A DNA stretch of 64,000 bases. Source: Chitinophaga sp. YR627. GTDB taxonomy: Bacteria > Bacteroidota > Bacteroidia > Chitinophagales > Chitinophagaceae. The position numbers and the translations under genes are program-made. Location of the stretch: positions 1,302,001-1,366,000 of the forward strand of contig NZ_FOUX01000001.1 in NCBI RefSeq assembly GCF_900114995.1, in the 5' to 3' direction. Numbering within the stretch: the first letter of the stretch is position 1; the number at the start of each line of letters is the position of its first letter. Shown piece by piece: positions 41,655 to 51,896 of the stretch. The notes below the pieces were generated by a model. The model was not told the DNA's origin. It made no database searches and saw nothing but the letters and a program-made list of their open reading frames with translations.

Positions 41655-42419
41655 CTAGCGGCACTGATAAGTGATCTCTACATTTGTGAGCGGAAGAATG
41701 CCAAAGTTTCCCGGATTTTTGTTGCTGAAATCCAGTGCTGTAGGCAGTCCTTTATTGTTATAGGATCGGGCAGGAGAATGATTGTTACGGCTGTAATCCA
41801 TACTCAGGAACTGCCAGATAGGATGCAGACTGTTGATATTGACCTTGTCATCATAGTCGTAACTAAAAGAGCCGGTTTCTGTGCCATTTTCATTTGTCAC
41901 CTTTGACAGGTTACCTTGTGCATTGTAATGGAAATTCAGCTCCCAGCGGTACGACGAATACAGACTTCTGTGTTTGTACCGGGTCATCCTGTCTTTACTG
42001 TCATACTCATACTCATGAATATATTCAGGCATGGCTGGCTGACCAATAAAGCCGAATGTATATTGCGTATCGGCTTTGATGCGATTTTTGTAATCATAGG
42101 AGTAACGGAATAAGATTTCATAGTTTGTCGGATGGTTGTACATGCCTGCCAATTCAATCAAACGGTCATTTTTATCATATTTGAAGACATAGCGTGGACT
42201 ACCGGTAGTGACATAGTTTTTGTCGATGGCAATCGGGTTCCCTTTACTGTTATACCGGATGGTGATTGTGTCACCGGGATAGTTGAGCTCCCCCATGATC
42301 TGATCAACGCGACATTCAGGAATAGCAGAGGGATTTTCTGGGTCTTTGATGCAGGCGGAATAGGAGAGACAGGCAATAACAAGGATGCAACGCATGAAGG
42401 TTGATAGCAATGCTTTCAT
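41655..42419 (-). CDS. Lipoprotein with YD/RHS-like repeats
   Basis: A 254-residue lipoprotein (lipobox LSYSAC, Cys23). It carries short β-hairpin repeats of the RHS/YD type: ITIRYNSKGNPIAID, YVFKYDKNDRLIELAG, HEYEYDSKDRMTRYKH, LNFHYNAQGNLSKVTNENG and GSFSYDYDDKVN. Small repeat lipoproteins of this sort are frequent in Bacteroidota and have unknown functions, perhaps sugar binding at the cell surface. No toxin domain is present. It runs the same way as the exported protein gene that follows it. Confidence 0.72.
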   Translation of the reverse strand: MKALLSTFMRCILVIACLSYSACIKDPENPSAIPECRVDQIMGELNYPGDTITIRYNSKGNPIAIDKNYVTTGSPRYVFKYDKNDRLIELAGMYNHPTNYEILFRYSYDYKNRIKADTQYTFGFIGQPAMPEYIHEYEYDSKDRMTRYKHRSLYSSYRWELNFHYNAQGNLSKVTNENGTETGSFSYDYDDKVNINSLHPIWQFLSMDYSRNNHSPARSYNNKGLPTALDFSNKNPGNFGILPLTNVEITYQCR

Positions 42420-43194
42420 AAGTAGAATTTAAAGTGATGAAAAATGAGACCGTATAAAAACCAATCTTACGGTGTGGTGAAAAGGAGGTGTATGGGGTCA
42501 AAGGGAACGTGGTTATTCTGGTGTTGCAATGTTAATGGAAAAAGTGACAGGGGTAGATAATAAATTGGTGAAGGAGGTGATTTGTCCTGTAAGCGATATG
42601 AAAATCTGATTATCATATCCCATTAAGGTTTCGTATACTTTAAGCTTATCAATAAGGTAATAAATAGTCGCCGAAGATCTATTTATCCTATTTATGAGTA
42701 CTTTCCTGACGTTTTGAAGACACTTTATAGCATTGGAGGATATTAGACATGTGGTAGAACACCTAATAAATATATTTGGTATCATTATTGGCATTAGTTA
42801 CTTTTAGATAAATGTGATAATGCCTCTTACATTCAGCTGTAACCCGCGTTAGATAATGTATATCGTTTTTTAAGCCATTAAGGGATTTTCTTATAAGACG
42901 CTTTTCCCCTTAGAAAGCATGTTAAGCATAATCGGTATTGTTTCGATGACTATAAGCCAGTGCGTGTCTGGTCATTACTTTGGACCATCCTCAATTGTAT
43001 CAAATTATTTGCTGCAGGTTATTGCATATACCACCCATAGGGTATAGAAATGGTATATAATGTATCCTGGTTCTTTATCCGGGATGTCTGCCCGGACGAC
43101 ATGTTTTATTTATCCCAGAATATTAGCTTGTATATCTACGCCAGAGAGGAAGAGGGTAATTAGTCCTTATTATTTACTTTGTCAAGTTTGAGAC
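42420..43194. other. 775-bp gene-free region before the sensory cluster
   Basis: AT-rich, with no strong gene. A minus-strand frame of 93 codons (42794-42513) has no recognisable motif and an odd composition. Near 43030-43070 short inverted segments around ATACC/GGTAT occur. The last 60 bp should hold the promoter of the receiver gene at 43195; TTTACTTTG lies about 25 bp before its ATG. Confidence 0.5.
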
Positions 43195-43578
43195 ATGAAG
43201 CATATTGTACTGGTAGAAGACGACGAACCGATAAGATTCATCTTTCAGGTTGCCTTTAAGTCTGATAATTACCATCTGATCAGTTTAGAAAGTGGTGAAA
43301 AGATCATCAATGAAGAATTGGATGCACCTGATCTTTTTATCCTTGATAAACAGATTGCCGGTGTCAATGGACTTGACATTTGCCGCTTTGTCAAAAGCAG
43401 TGATAAATTTGGAAACGTGCCGGTAATTATCATTTCAGCGGATGTAGACATTGTTGCTCAGGCCAGGGAGGCAGGTGCAGACGATGCGATACCTAAGCCA
43501 TTTTCACTACGTACCTTACGGGAAACGGTAACAAAATATAGTCCGGAGACTGTAACAGCGGTCGATACAGATCGTTGA
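43195..43578 (+). CDS. Single-domain response regulator (receiver only)
   Basis: A 127-residue CheY-like protein without an output domain. The acidic pocket is VEDDE (7-11), the phosphorylation site Asp51 in FILDKQIAG, the switch Ser81 in IIISADV and the conserved Lys101 in PKPF. Its twin at 48639 has the same residues at the same positions. It probably takes phosphate from one of the two kinases in this cluster and acts by protein contact. Confidence 0.9.
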   Translation: MKHIVLVEDDEPIRFIFQVAFKSDNYHLISLESGEKIINEELDAPDLFILDKQIAGVNGLDICRFVKSSDKFGNVPVIIISADVDIVAQAREAGADDAIPKPFSLRTLRETVTKYSPETVTAVDTDR

Positions 43579-43719
43579 ACCATCAATTATCTACAAAGAT
43601 GGCTGTTTTTATGTTGTCAGGAAGTGAAATGTATTCGGGGCATAATATTAGCCATTTATCAAGTGTACTCATTCATATATCTGCAGAACGCCAGCCGGAC
43701 TGTAAAAACCAGCTGATCG

Positions 43720-44763
43720 ATGGACAGGAGAGATATTATTGTGATAGGGGCCTCAGCCGGAGGTTTTGAGGCTATCAAGCAGATAGTCACTGATCTGCCA
43801 GTTGATCTTGATGCGGCAATCTTTATTGTCTGGCATATGGCAGCAGACGTAAGAGGAATACTGCCGCGGGTGTTAAATATGTTAGGCACGTTGACAGCGG
43901 CTCATGCGACAGATGGTGAAACCATCGTCAGTGGACGGATTTATGTTGCGCCTCCTGACAGGCATCTGCTGGTGGAAACCGGCCGGGTGAGGGTCACACA
44001 CGGGCCAAAAGAAAACCTGTTCCGTCCTGCTGTAGATCCGCTATTCCGTTCAGCAGCCGTTGCTTATGGGGCGCGGGTGATTGGAGTAGTATTGTCGGGC
44101 GCACTGGACGATGGAACAGCAGGCATGTGGGCAATAAAGCAGCAGGGAGGGCTTGCTGTAGTACAGGAGCCTGCCGATGCACAGGTGCCTTCTATGCCTG
44201 TCAATGTGATCAATGCCGTAAAAGTAGATTATATAGTCCCTGTAAAAGAAATGGGAGCTTTACTTAGCCAGCTCGTAAACGAACACGCAGCTCCAAATGA
44301 TGCGCCGGAGTCAGACTTCGCCATAAAAGCCCGGATGGAGGTACTTATCGCAATGAAAGACGAGGATACCAGCCGGGAACTTTTCAGACAGGGGCGTCTG
44401 ACACCTTATACCTGTCCGGAATGTCATGGTGTACTCACTGCCTTATTGGAGGAACAGCGCATCCGATTCCGATGTCATACCGGACATGCATTTTCAGCAG
44501 ATAGTCTGCTGACTTCCATTACTACAGATATTGAAAAAAAGTTATGGGCCGCGATACGTAATATACAGGAAAGTACGCTGTTGTTGAATCACATTGGTGA
44601 TCACTTTGCTGAGGCTAACGAAGCAAAAATAGCAGCTGTATATTTTACGAAGGCAAAAGAAGCGATGCTACGCGCGGCGTTGGTAAGAAGAGCCCTCCTC
44701 GATCACGAGCAGCTAAATATGGACAGTGTAAAAGACCAGGCAGATATGGAGTCCTTTTCCTGA
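43720..44763 (+). CDS. Orphan CheB-type methylesterase with C-terminal zinc-ribbon-like domain
   Basis: A 347-residue protein. The CheB catalytic domain (about 1-185) has Ser12 in GASAGG, His39 in VWHM and Asp131 in SGALDDGTAG, so the catalytic triad is complete. There is no receiver domain. After residue 220 comes TPYTCPECHGVL...FRCHTGHAFS (Cys232, Cys235, Cys252, His256), a metal-ribbon-like module often found in such orphans. No methyl-accepting chemoreceptor gene occurs in the window, so its target is unknown; the CheR domain of the next protein may be its partner. Confidence 0.87.
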   Translation: MDRRDIIVIGASAGGFEAIKQIVTDLPVDLDAAIFIVWHMAADVRGILPRVLNMLGTLTAAHATDGETIVSGRIYVAPPDRHLLVETGRVRVTHGPKENLFRPAVDPLFRSAAVAYGARVIGVVLSGALDDGTAGMWAIKQQGGLAVVQEPADAQVPSMPVNVINAVKVDYIVPVKEMGALLSQLVNEHAAPNDAPESDFAIKARMEVLIAMKDEDTSRELFRQGRLTPYTCPECHGVLTALLEEQRIRFRCHTGHAFSADSLLTSITTDIEKKLWAAIRNIQESTLLLNHIGDHFAEANEAKIAAVYFTKAKEAMLRAALVRRALLDHEQLNMDSVKDQADMESFS

Positions 44764-44817
44764 GAATTTACTAATGCCCCTATCTATAGAAGTAAAACCT
44801 TATGTTTGTGCACTATT

Positions 44818-47800
44818 ATGAAAGAATTTGATACCAGTTATGATAAAGACAACATCCTCGCCGGCCGCCCCGATAGAGATGATCTGTTAGTGGTGGGCAT
44901 TGGGGCTTCTGCCGGAGGAATACGGGCTTTACAGTCCTTTTTCGCACATGTTCCCGATAACCCCGGTATGGCGTATGTTGTCATCCTGCACTTGTCGCCG
45001 CTCTATGAGAGCAAGCTGTCGGAACTGCTGCAGCAGGTGACGCCGCTTAAAGTTACCATGATAACGGAGAAAACCAGGATACAGATGAACCATGTTTACG
45101 TGGTTCCACAGGATCAGCACCTTATGATGTCTGATAATCATATTCTTGTATCGAAGAATGCTGGAATGGAAGAGCGGATCGCCCCGGTGGATATTTTCTT
45201 TCGTACATTGGCAAATTCTTTTGGTCCCAGGGCCGTATGTGTCATTCTTTCAGGAACAGGCGCCAATGGCTCGATGGGCCTGCGGCGTATAAAAGAATGC
45301 GGAGGTGCAGCTTTCGTGCAGAATCCCCGGGAGGCAGAATACAATGAAATGCCAAGAAATGCTATTGCTACAGCACTGGTGGATGACATCCTGCCGGTAT
45401 CAGAAATACCTGAAAAAATATTATCTTATAAACTACGGCTTGGCTCCGTTGAAATTCCTGTAGATAGCGAAAAGCGGGCGGAAGACGAACAACATGCATT
45501 ACGGGAGGTGTTTTCGCATTTAAGGCTTCGTACGGGCCACGATTTTTCGAATTATAAGCGCGCTACACTATTACGTCGTATAGAACGAAGGATCAATATA
45601 AGAAATCTTAACAGCCTAAAAGCTTACGCGGCCTATTTACAACATAATCCTGATGAGGTGACCGCATTATTGAAAGATCTGCTTATCTCTGTCACCAATT
45701 TCTTCCGGGACAAGAAAGCCTTTGAAATGCTGGAACAGGAAGTTGTACCATCGATACTGCAAAACAGACAAGGTGATAATCATATAAGGATCTGGATCGC
45801 GGGTTGTGCTACCGGTGAAGAAGCCTATTCACTGGCTATGTTATTCTCGGAACAGGCGATGGGATCGATAGATGATCTGAGGGTGCAGATCTTTGCGACT
45901 GACATCGATGAAGCAGCTATCGCTGTAGCACGTGAAGGATACTATAGCATTAACGATGCCGCAGACGTTTCTCCTGAAAGGCTGATGCGTTTTTTCAACA
46001 GGGAAGGAGACGGTTATCGTATAAAAAGGGAAGTACGGGAAACAATTCTTTTTGCCAGTCATAACTTTCTGAAAGATCCTCCGTTCTCGCATCTGGATCT
46101 TGTGTCATGCCGGAACGTATTGATCTATCTCAATCAAAGCGCTCAGGAACGAGTAATGGAAACTTTTCACTTTGCACTCAAACCGGCAGGATTCCTCGTG
46201 TTGGGACTGTCTGAATCGGCAGAAAGTGCGAGTGATCTTTATGCCGTATTTAACAGGGAATTTCACATCTTTCAGTCAAGGCGTATTGCACAAAGTAATT
46301 ATCCTTTACCCGAACCAATGCCCCTTTATAAATTAACAGAACCTATTATTTCACCAACAATCGCAGCCCAGGAAAACCGGGTTAGGGAAAGAGTCATGAT
46401 GAATGATCTTCATCAGCGCCTGCTGGAAGAATATGCACCGCCTTCAATGGTGATAAATGAGGAATATGATATCCTGCATTTGTCAGAACGGGCAGGCAGA
46501 TATCTCCAGATTGCAGGTGGAGAGCCTTCTCAGAACCTGCTAAAACTCGTGCGTCAGGAATTGCGGCTCGAACTGCGTTCCGCTCTTTACCAGGCCGTTC
46601 AGCGACAAAGCGCAGTAGAAGCACGCGGACTGAAATTAACGATTGATGGCCAGCTGGAGAACGTCAATGTTCATATTCGACCTGTGTTCAGGCGTGAGGA
46701 TGTAGCCAACGGGTTGATGTTGGTTATCTTCGAACAGCGCGTAGAAGAGACCGGAGATCTTCAGGTGATCCAGTCATCCGATGAACCGGTAGCCCGTCAG
46801 CTTGAAGAAGAACTAATACGTCTGAAGGCGCAATTGCGCGCATCGATAGAACAACATGAGTTTCAGCAGGAAGAACTGAAAGCGTCTAATGAAGAATTAC
46901 AGGCGATGAATGAAGAGTTACGCTCAGCTGCCGAAGAACTTGAGACCAGCAAAGAGGAACTGCAGTCTATTAATGAGGAATTACGTACACTCAACCAGGA
47001 GTTGAAAGTCAAAGTAGATGAAACGACGATTGCAGGTAATAACCTGCAGAATCTGATTAATTCTGCCGAAATAGCTACGATTTTCCTTGACCGGAGTTTC
47101 AGGGTAGCCCTGTTCACACCACCAGCCCGTAATGTTTTCAACCTTATAGCTAATGACATAGGACGGCCTTTGTCAGATATCACCAACAAACTGAATTACG
47201 AGGGTATCCTGTCAGACGCGGAAGCGGTGTTAGAGAAGTTACAGACGATCGAGCGGGAAGTGACCGCAATAGATGGACGCAGTTACCTGATGCGTTTTCT
47301 TCCTTATCGTACTGAGGAAGACCGTATTAACGGAGTAGTGATCACATTGATAGATATGACCCAGCATAAACTTGCTGAAATCGTCCTGCGTGAAAATGAG
47401 ACGTGGATGAATGGTCAGAAAGAAGCATTTCAGGCAGCCATGAACGGGCAGCCTTTAGAAAATTCACTCGCACCGCTCGTCAGGACGGTTGTTGATCAGA
47501 ATGACGGGGAAGTACGGGCCGCCTTTTATATATGCTCAACCGGGCAGGATAAATTACATCTGGTAGCAGGTATGTCGGAAGAGTACGCCCGGGAGATCAA
47601 TGGGTCGGATATCAGTCCGGAGTCAATGACTTGTGGTCTTGCAATGCATACAGGTGAGCCGGTAATTGCACACGATATAGAAGAAGATCCCCGCTGGGTA
47701 AACTGGCGACCTATAGCCCGCAAATACAATTACCGCAGCTGTTGGTCATTCCCGGTACGCATGGTGGGAGGGCCGGTATTGGGCACATTTGCGATGTATT

Positions 47801-48642
47801 TTACAAACCCCAGAATTCCTCAGGTGAGAGAACTGGAATTGTCTGGTCTGGTGGCGCATGCGGCTTCAATCATCATTTCCAGACATGTTGAGTCAATGGA
47901 ACGTGCACAGGCAGAAGAAGCATTGCGCTTAAGTGAACAAAGGTTGACAAGTCTGCTGAGGATCCGTGAAGATTTTATAAGTGTTGCCAGTCACGAACTG
48001 AAGACACCTATCACCAGTATGAAAGCCTATGCGGAGATCGTTGAAGAAAGAATGATCGAAAGAGGGAATTATGAGGATGGAGAACTGCTTGGTCGTCTTA
48101 ATGGTCAGATAGACCGGCTCACAACATTGATCAACCTGCTGTTGGATGCTACAAGGTTATCAGAAGGGCAGTTAAAGCTCACACTGAACGAGACTGATAT
48201 TAACAAACTTGTTACAGAAAAACTGAATGACATAAAACAGGCCAGTCATCATCGGTTTGAAGTGGAAATAGGGGAACTGCCTATGCTCAGTATAGATGCC
48301 GAACGCATAGGACAGGTAATAACCAACTTACTGTCAAACGCAATTAAATATTCACCGGCAGATACCAGCATCCTGATAAAAACACTGCCGGAAAAAGATT
48401 TTATCAGGGTAATTGTCAAGGATGAAGGTTATGGCATTCCTAAGGAACACCAGCATAAAATATTTGAAAAGTTTTATCGCATAACAACTGATAATTTAGA
48501 CACTTTCCCTGGCATGGGTCTGGGGTTATATATATCAGCGCAAATCATTCGGGGGCATCAGGGAAGTATAGAGGTAGATAGCCAGGCCGGAAAGGGATCT
48601 ACATTTTCCTTTACACTACCTTACAAAAGGTCACAAGTATGA
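44818..48642 (+). CDS. CheB-CheR-PAS-GAF hybrid sensor histidine kinase
   Basis: A 1274-residue cytosolic protein from ATG 44818. Domains in order: CheB-like (about 20-190; Ser31, His58, but Asn150 where Asp is expected), CheR methyltransferase (about 210-480; SVTNFFRD, WIAGCATGEEAYS, SCRNVLIYL), PAS-like (about 510-620), a long coiled coil (about 655-740; EELKASNEELQAMNEEL), PAS (745-850), GAF (about 890-1030), HisKA (SVASHELKTPITSM) and HATPase (NLLSNAIKYSP, DEGYGIP, GMGLGLYI). It overlaps the following receiver gene by 4 bp. No signal or membrane segment is present. Confidence 0.93.
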   Translation: MKEFDTSYDKDNILAGRPDRDDLLVVGIGASAGGIRALQSFFAHVPDNPGMAYVVILHLSPLYESKLSELLQQVTPLKVTMITEKTRIQMNHVYVVPQDQHLMMSDNHILVSKNAGMEERIAPVDIFFRTLANSFGPRAVCVILSGTGANGSMGLRRIKECGGAAFVQNPREAEYNEMPRNAIATALVDDILPVSEIPEKILSYKLRLGSVEIPVDSEKRAEDEQHALREVFSHLRLRTGHDFSNYKRATLLRRIERRINIRNLNSLKAYAAYLQHNPDEVTALLKDLLISVTNFFRDKKAFEMLEQEVVPSILQNRQGDNHIRIWIAGCATGEEAYSLAMLFSEQAMGSIDDLRVQIFATDIDEAAIAVAREGYYSINDAADVSPERLMRFFNREGDGYRIKREVRETILFASHNFLKDPPFSHLDLVSCRNVLIYLNQSAQERVMETFHFALKPAGFLVLGLSESAESASDLYAVFNREFHIFQSRRIAQSNYPLPEPMPLYKLTEPIISPTIAAQENRVRERVMMNDLHQRLLEEYAPPSMVINEEYDILHLSERAGRYLQIAGGEPSQNLLKLVRQELRLELRSALYQAVQRQSAVEARGLKLTIDGQLENVNVHIRPVFRREDVANGLMLVIFEQRVEETGDLQVIQSSDEPVARQLEEELIRLKAQLRASIEQHEFQQEELKASNEELQAMNEELRSAAEELETSKEELQSINEELRTLNQELKVKVDETTIAGNNLQNLINSAEIATIFLDRSFRVALFTPPARNVFNLIANDIGRPLSDITNKLNYEGILSDAEAVLEKLQTIEREVTAIDGRSYLMRFLPYRTEEDRINGVVITLIDMTQHKLAEIVLRENETWMNGQKEAFQAAMNGQPLENSLAPLVRTVVDQNDGEVRAAFYICSTGQDKLHLVAGMSEEYAREINGSDISPESMTCGLAMHTGEPVIAHDIEEDPRWVNWRPIARKYNYRSCWSFPVRMVGGPVLGTFAMYFTNPRIPQVRELELSGLVAHAASIIISRHVESMERAQAEEALRLSEQRLTSLLRIREDFISVASHELKTPITSMKAYAEIVEERMIERGNYEDGELLGRLNGQIDRLTTLINLLLDATRLSEGQLKLTLNETDINKLVTEKLNDIKQASHHRFEVEIGELPMLSIDAERIGQVITNLLSNAIKYSPADTSILIKTLPEKDFIRVIVKDEGYGIPKEHQHKIFEKFYRITTDNLDTFPGMGLGLYISAQIIRGHQGSIEVDSQAGKGSTFSFTLPYKRSQV

Positions 48643-48995
48643 AAACGATAATTTTGATAGAGGATGATGAAGCTATACGTGATGTGTTTTTTTTAGCGCT
48701 CGATCCCGGTAAATATGAAGTCTCAACTTTCGAAACCGGCAGTGTTATACTGGAAAACCGGCTGGCAGTGCCAGATCTTTTCATGCTCGATAAAAATATC
48801 GCCGGGACCGACGGGCTGGCGCTTTGTCGTTTTATTAAAGCAAGTGAGGTGTACAATCGTACGCCTGTCATTATTCTTTCTGCAAGTGCCAATATCAAGG
48901 AAGTCGCAACGGCTGCCGGCGCAGATGATGCAATTTCCAAACCCTTCACCTTAAAGGCATTGCGTGATATCATTGCCCTACATATCACTAAGTAA
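48639..48995 (+). CDS. Single-domain response regulator, twin of 43195
   Basis: A 118-residue receiver with IEDDE (7-11), Asp51 in FMLDKNIAG, Ser81 and Lys101 in SKPF. It shares DLF.LDK.IAG..GL..CRF.K.S with the receiver at 43195, so the two are recent duplicates. The ATGA overlap with the hybrid kinase makes it the obvious phosphate acceptor of that kinase. It has no output domain. Confidence 0.92.
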   Translation: MKTIILIEDDEAIRDVFFLALDPGKYEVSTFETGSVILENRLAVPDLFMLDKNIAGTDGLALCRFIKASEVYNRTPVIILSASANIKEVATAAGADDAISKPFTLKALRDIIALHITK

Positions 48996-49127
48996 TCAGG
49001 TTCAGTCAACCTGCTCCGATCATTGGCATAGTTTTGTCCGATACGAAAGAGCTGGCTTGTTCTTTGTTCGTCATCTTGTCGATTGCCGATAAACCAGGCT
49101 CTTTAATAATCAAATCCATATCGTTCA

Positions 49128-51896
49128 ATGGAAAACGCGATACCATTCACAGCCACATATACAAAAAAAGGCAGTGAAGCGGGGAAATTGATCCACACCT
49201 ATGATTGGTCTTCCACACCTCTCGGTCTTTTGGAATCATGGCCGCTTACATTGCATTTTTCGTTAAACATGCTACTGCACTCCGGACTTCCTATGGTCCT
49301 TTTCTGGGATAAAAATGCATATTGCTTTTATAATGATGCCTTTATGCGCCGACTGCGGGAAGAAGTAAAGGCTGTAGCTACCATCGGTAAAGCAGGTATA
49401 GAAGGATGGCCGGAAATCTGGCCTTTGATAAAGGCAACAATAGATCTGGTACGTGAGAGTGGAGAAGGAACCTCAGATGATAGTGACGCATTTGCTCTCT
49501 ATAGTAACGACGGCATTGCTTCCAACAGACATTATTATAGCCCCGTTTACGATGAAAGCGGCGCGGTGTCAGGGGTACTCCTGACTATTGTTCCAACGGA
49601 AAATGCGCCCGTCAGAGAACCGATAGAAAATGCACAGGACTTTCGGGGGATTGTCGAACAGGCGCCTAATCCGATATTTGTGCTGAAAGGTGAAAATATG
49701 GTGCTGGCTATGGCCAATGAACCCTTGCTCAGTATGTGGGGAGTAGACAGGAACGCTATCGGCAGGCCCATGCTGGAAACGCTGCCTGAATTGAAAGGTC
49801 AGGACTTCATGGAACTCCTGCTGGATGTTTACCGCAACAAAAACATCATAACTGGAAAGGAGAAACCTGTCACCTTTCACCGGACGGATGGCTCGGTTGA
49901 TACAGTGTATTTAAACTTTACATATCAACCCTATAAAGAAACAAATGGAACGGTAAGCGGCGTACTGGTCATTGCACATGACGTGACCGGACAGGTAATA
50001 GACAGGAAAAGGCTGGAGGAAAGCGAGTTGCGGTTCAGAGCACTGGTAACAGCTACCTCTGACGTCGTTTATCGTATGAATCCGGACTGGACGGAAATGC
50101 AGCAGCTGGTAGGACGAGGCTTTTTGTCGGATACCGTGTCACCTATGCAGAACTGGATTGAAAAATACATTCATCCGGATGATCAGGTTAAGGTCCAGCT
50201 CCTGGTCAATAAAGCGGTGGAAACACAGCGCATTTTTGAATTGGAACACCAGGTATTTAAGGTGGACGGTAGTATCGGCTGGACCTTCTCCCGTGCGATA
50301 CCTATTAAGAACGAGACAGGTAAAATCATCGAATGGTTCGGTGCCGCAAGTGATATTACGCAGCGTAAGAAATTTGAACAGGAATTAGAAGCTACCCGCG
50401 ACGAATTACGTTCCAGCAAAAGACTGCATGAAGCCGTAACGTCCAGTACACCCGATCTGATCTATGTCTTTGATCTTAATTATAAATTTATATATGCTAA
50501 CCAGGCACTCCTCAACATGTGGGGGCGCACATGGCAACAATCTGCTGGTCAGGGCCTGCTTGCCCTGGGCTACGAACCCTGGCATGCAGAAATGCACGAA
50601 CGCGAGATCGATCAGGTAATAGTTACCAAAAAGATGATCAGGGGAGAGGTGGCATTCCCCCACGCTGTCATGGGCTACCGGATGTACGACTATATTTTTG
50701 CACCTGTGTTGAACGAATATGGTGAAGTAGAAGCGATCGCAGGCACTACCCGCGATATCTCCGATCTCAAAGTTGCTGAAATTGCCCTGAAACATAGTGA
50801 AGAGCAGTTCCGCACCCTTACACAATCATTGCCCCAATTGATCTGGACGGCTGATATAAATGGATGCTCCGATTTTTTTAACCAGCAATGGTATGACTAT
50901 ACTGGTAGTCAGCCGGAAGATGCAGCAGGCAAGGGCTGGTTCTCATACATACATCCTCATCATCGTGCGGAATTATATGAGAAATGGGAGAAAAGTCTGA
51001 AAAGTGGCGACTCACTGGCTTTCGAATTTCAGTTGAAAGCAGGAGATGGAAAATACCAGTGGTTCTATATAGTAGGAAATCCCATCAAAGATGAAGAAGG
51101 GGAAATACTGAAATGGGTGTCTGCCCTGACCAACATTGAAGAACAAAAAGCAGTGGAAGAGAAGCTGGAACGGTTAGTGAATGAAAGGACGGGGGCATTA
51201 CAGCGCTCTAATGACGATCTGGAGCAATTCGCGCACGTCGCCTCGCATGACCTGAAAGAGCCTGTGCGTAAGATCAAAACTTTTGTCGATCGTCTTGAGC
51301 AGGATAAGGGAACGAAATTATCTGAAAAGGGACAGAGCTATTTAAATAAGATCAATACGGCTGCCAACCGTATGTACGACATGATCGAGGGAGTATTGAA
51401 CTATTCCTCCATTGATAACGCAGAGCAGCCATTCTCCAGCATCAGTCTCAATGAGACATTAAACAGCATAGAACTGGACCTGGAGATACTGATGAATCAG
51501 AAGAAAGCACATATTGTGTATGAAAACCTGCCAACAGTGAAAGGCGCTCCTTTATTGATTTATCAGTTGTTCTATAACCTTATCAACAACTCACTGAAAT
51601 TTACCAGTCCGGATACGCCGCCGCTCATTACCATTACGGCGCAACAGACGTCAAAGCTGGGTATACCGTATATGCAGATCGATGTAAAAGATAATGGTAT
51701 CGGCTTCGAACAAACACAGGCACAAAAGATATTTAACAGCTTTACCCGTCTCAACTCAAAGGATAAATTCGAGGGAACTGGTCTCGGACTGGCACTGTGT
51801 AAAAAGATCGTAGAACGGCATCAGGGATATATAACTGCCAGTGGCAAAGAAAACGAAGGCGCTGTCTTTAGCATTTTCCTGCCAGATATGAATTAG
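49128..51896 (+). CDS. Multi-PAS sensor histidine kinase
   Basis: A 922-residue cytosolic kinase. About four PAS/PAC modules follow an N-terminal GAF/PAS-like segment (SWPLTLHFSLNMLLHSGLPM); PAC ends such as GTVSGVLVIAHDVTGQ, IIEWFGAASDITQRK, EVEAIAGTTRDISD and ILKWVSALTNIEEQK mark them. The HisKA domain is at about 690-755 (FAHVASHDLKEPVRKI) and the HATPase at about 800-920 (NLINNSLKFTSP, DNGIGFE, GTGLGLALCKK). It starts 132 bp after the second receiver and probably belongs to the same signalling network. Confidence 0.92.
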   Translation: MENAIPFTATYTKKGSEAGKLIHTYDWSSTPLGLLESWPLTLHFSLNMLLHSGLPMVLFWDKNAYCFYNDAFMRRLREEVKAVATIGKAGIEGWPEIWPLIKATIDLVRESGEGTSDDSDAFALYSNDGIASNRHYYSPVYDESGAVSGVLLTIVPTENAPVREPIENAQDFRGIVEQAPNPIFVLKGENMVLAMANEPLLSMWGVDRNAIGRPMLETLPELKGQDFMELLLDVYRNKNIITGKEKPVTFHRTDGSVDTVYLNFTYQPYKETNGTVSGVLVIAHDVTGQVIDRKRLEESELRFRALVTATSDVVYRMNPDWTEMQQLVGRGFLSDTVSPMQNWIEKYIHPDDQVKVQLLVNKAVETQRIFELEHQVFKVDGSIGWTFSRAIPIKNETGKIIEWFGAASDITQRKKFEQELEATRDELRSSKRLHEAVTSSTPDLIYVFDLNYKFIYANQALLNMWGRTWQQSAGQGLLALGYEPWHAEMHEREIDQVIVTKKMIRGEVAFPHAVMGYRMYDYIFAPVLNEYGEVEAIAGTTRDISDLKVAEIALKHSEEQFRTLTQSLPQLIWTADINGCSDFFNQQWYDYTGSQPEDAAGKGWFSYIHPHHRAELYEKWEKSLKSGDSLAFEFQLKAGDGKYQWFYIVGNPIKDEEGEILKWVSALTNIEEQKAVEEKLERLVNERTGALQRSNDDLEQFAHVASHDLKEPVRKIKTFVDRLEQDKGTKLSEKGQSYLNKINTAANRMYDMIEGVLNYSSIDNAEQPFSSISLNETLNSIELDLEILMNQKKAHIVYENLPTVKGAPLLIYQLFYNLINNSLKFTSPDTPPLITITAQQTSKLGIPYMQIDVKDNGIGFEQTQAQKIFNSFTRLNSKDKFEGTGLGLALCKKIVERHQGYITASGKENEGAVFSIFLPDMN

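Noticed and set aside
42513..42794. 93-codon minus-strand frame in the large gap
   Set aside because: No recognisable motif, composition unlike neighbouring genes, no promoter seen; kept only as a note on the gap.
43575..43769. 64-codon frame between the receiver and CheB genes
   Set aside because: Overlaps the CheB start in another frame, has no motif, and its composition is that of non-coding sequence.
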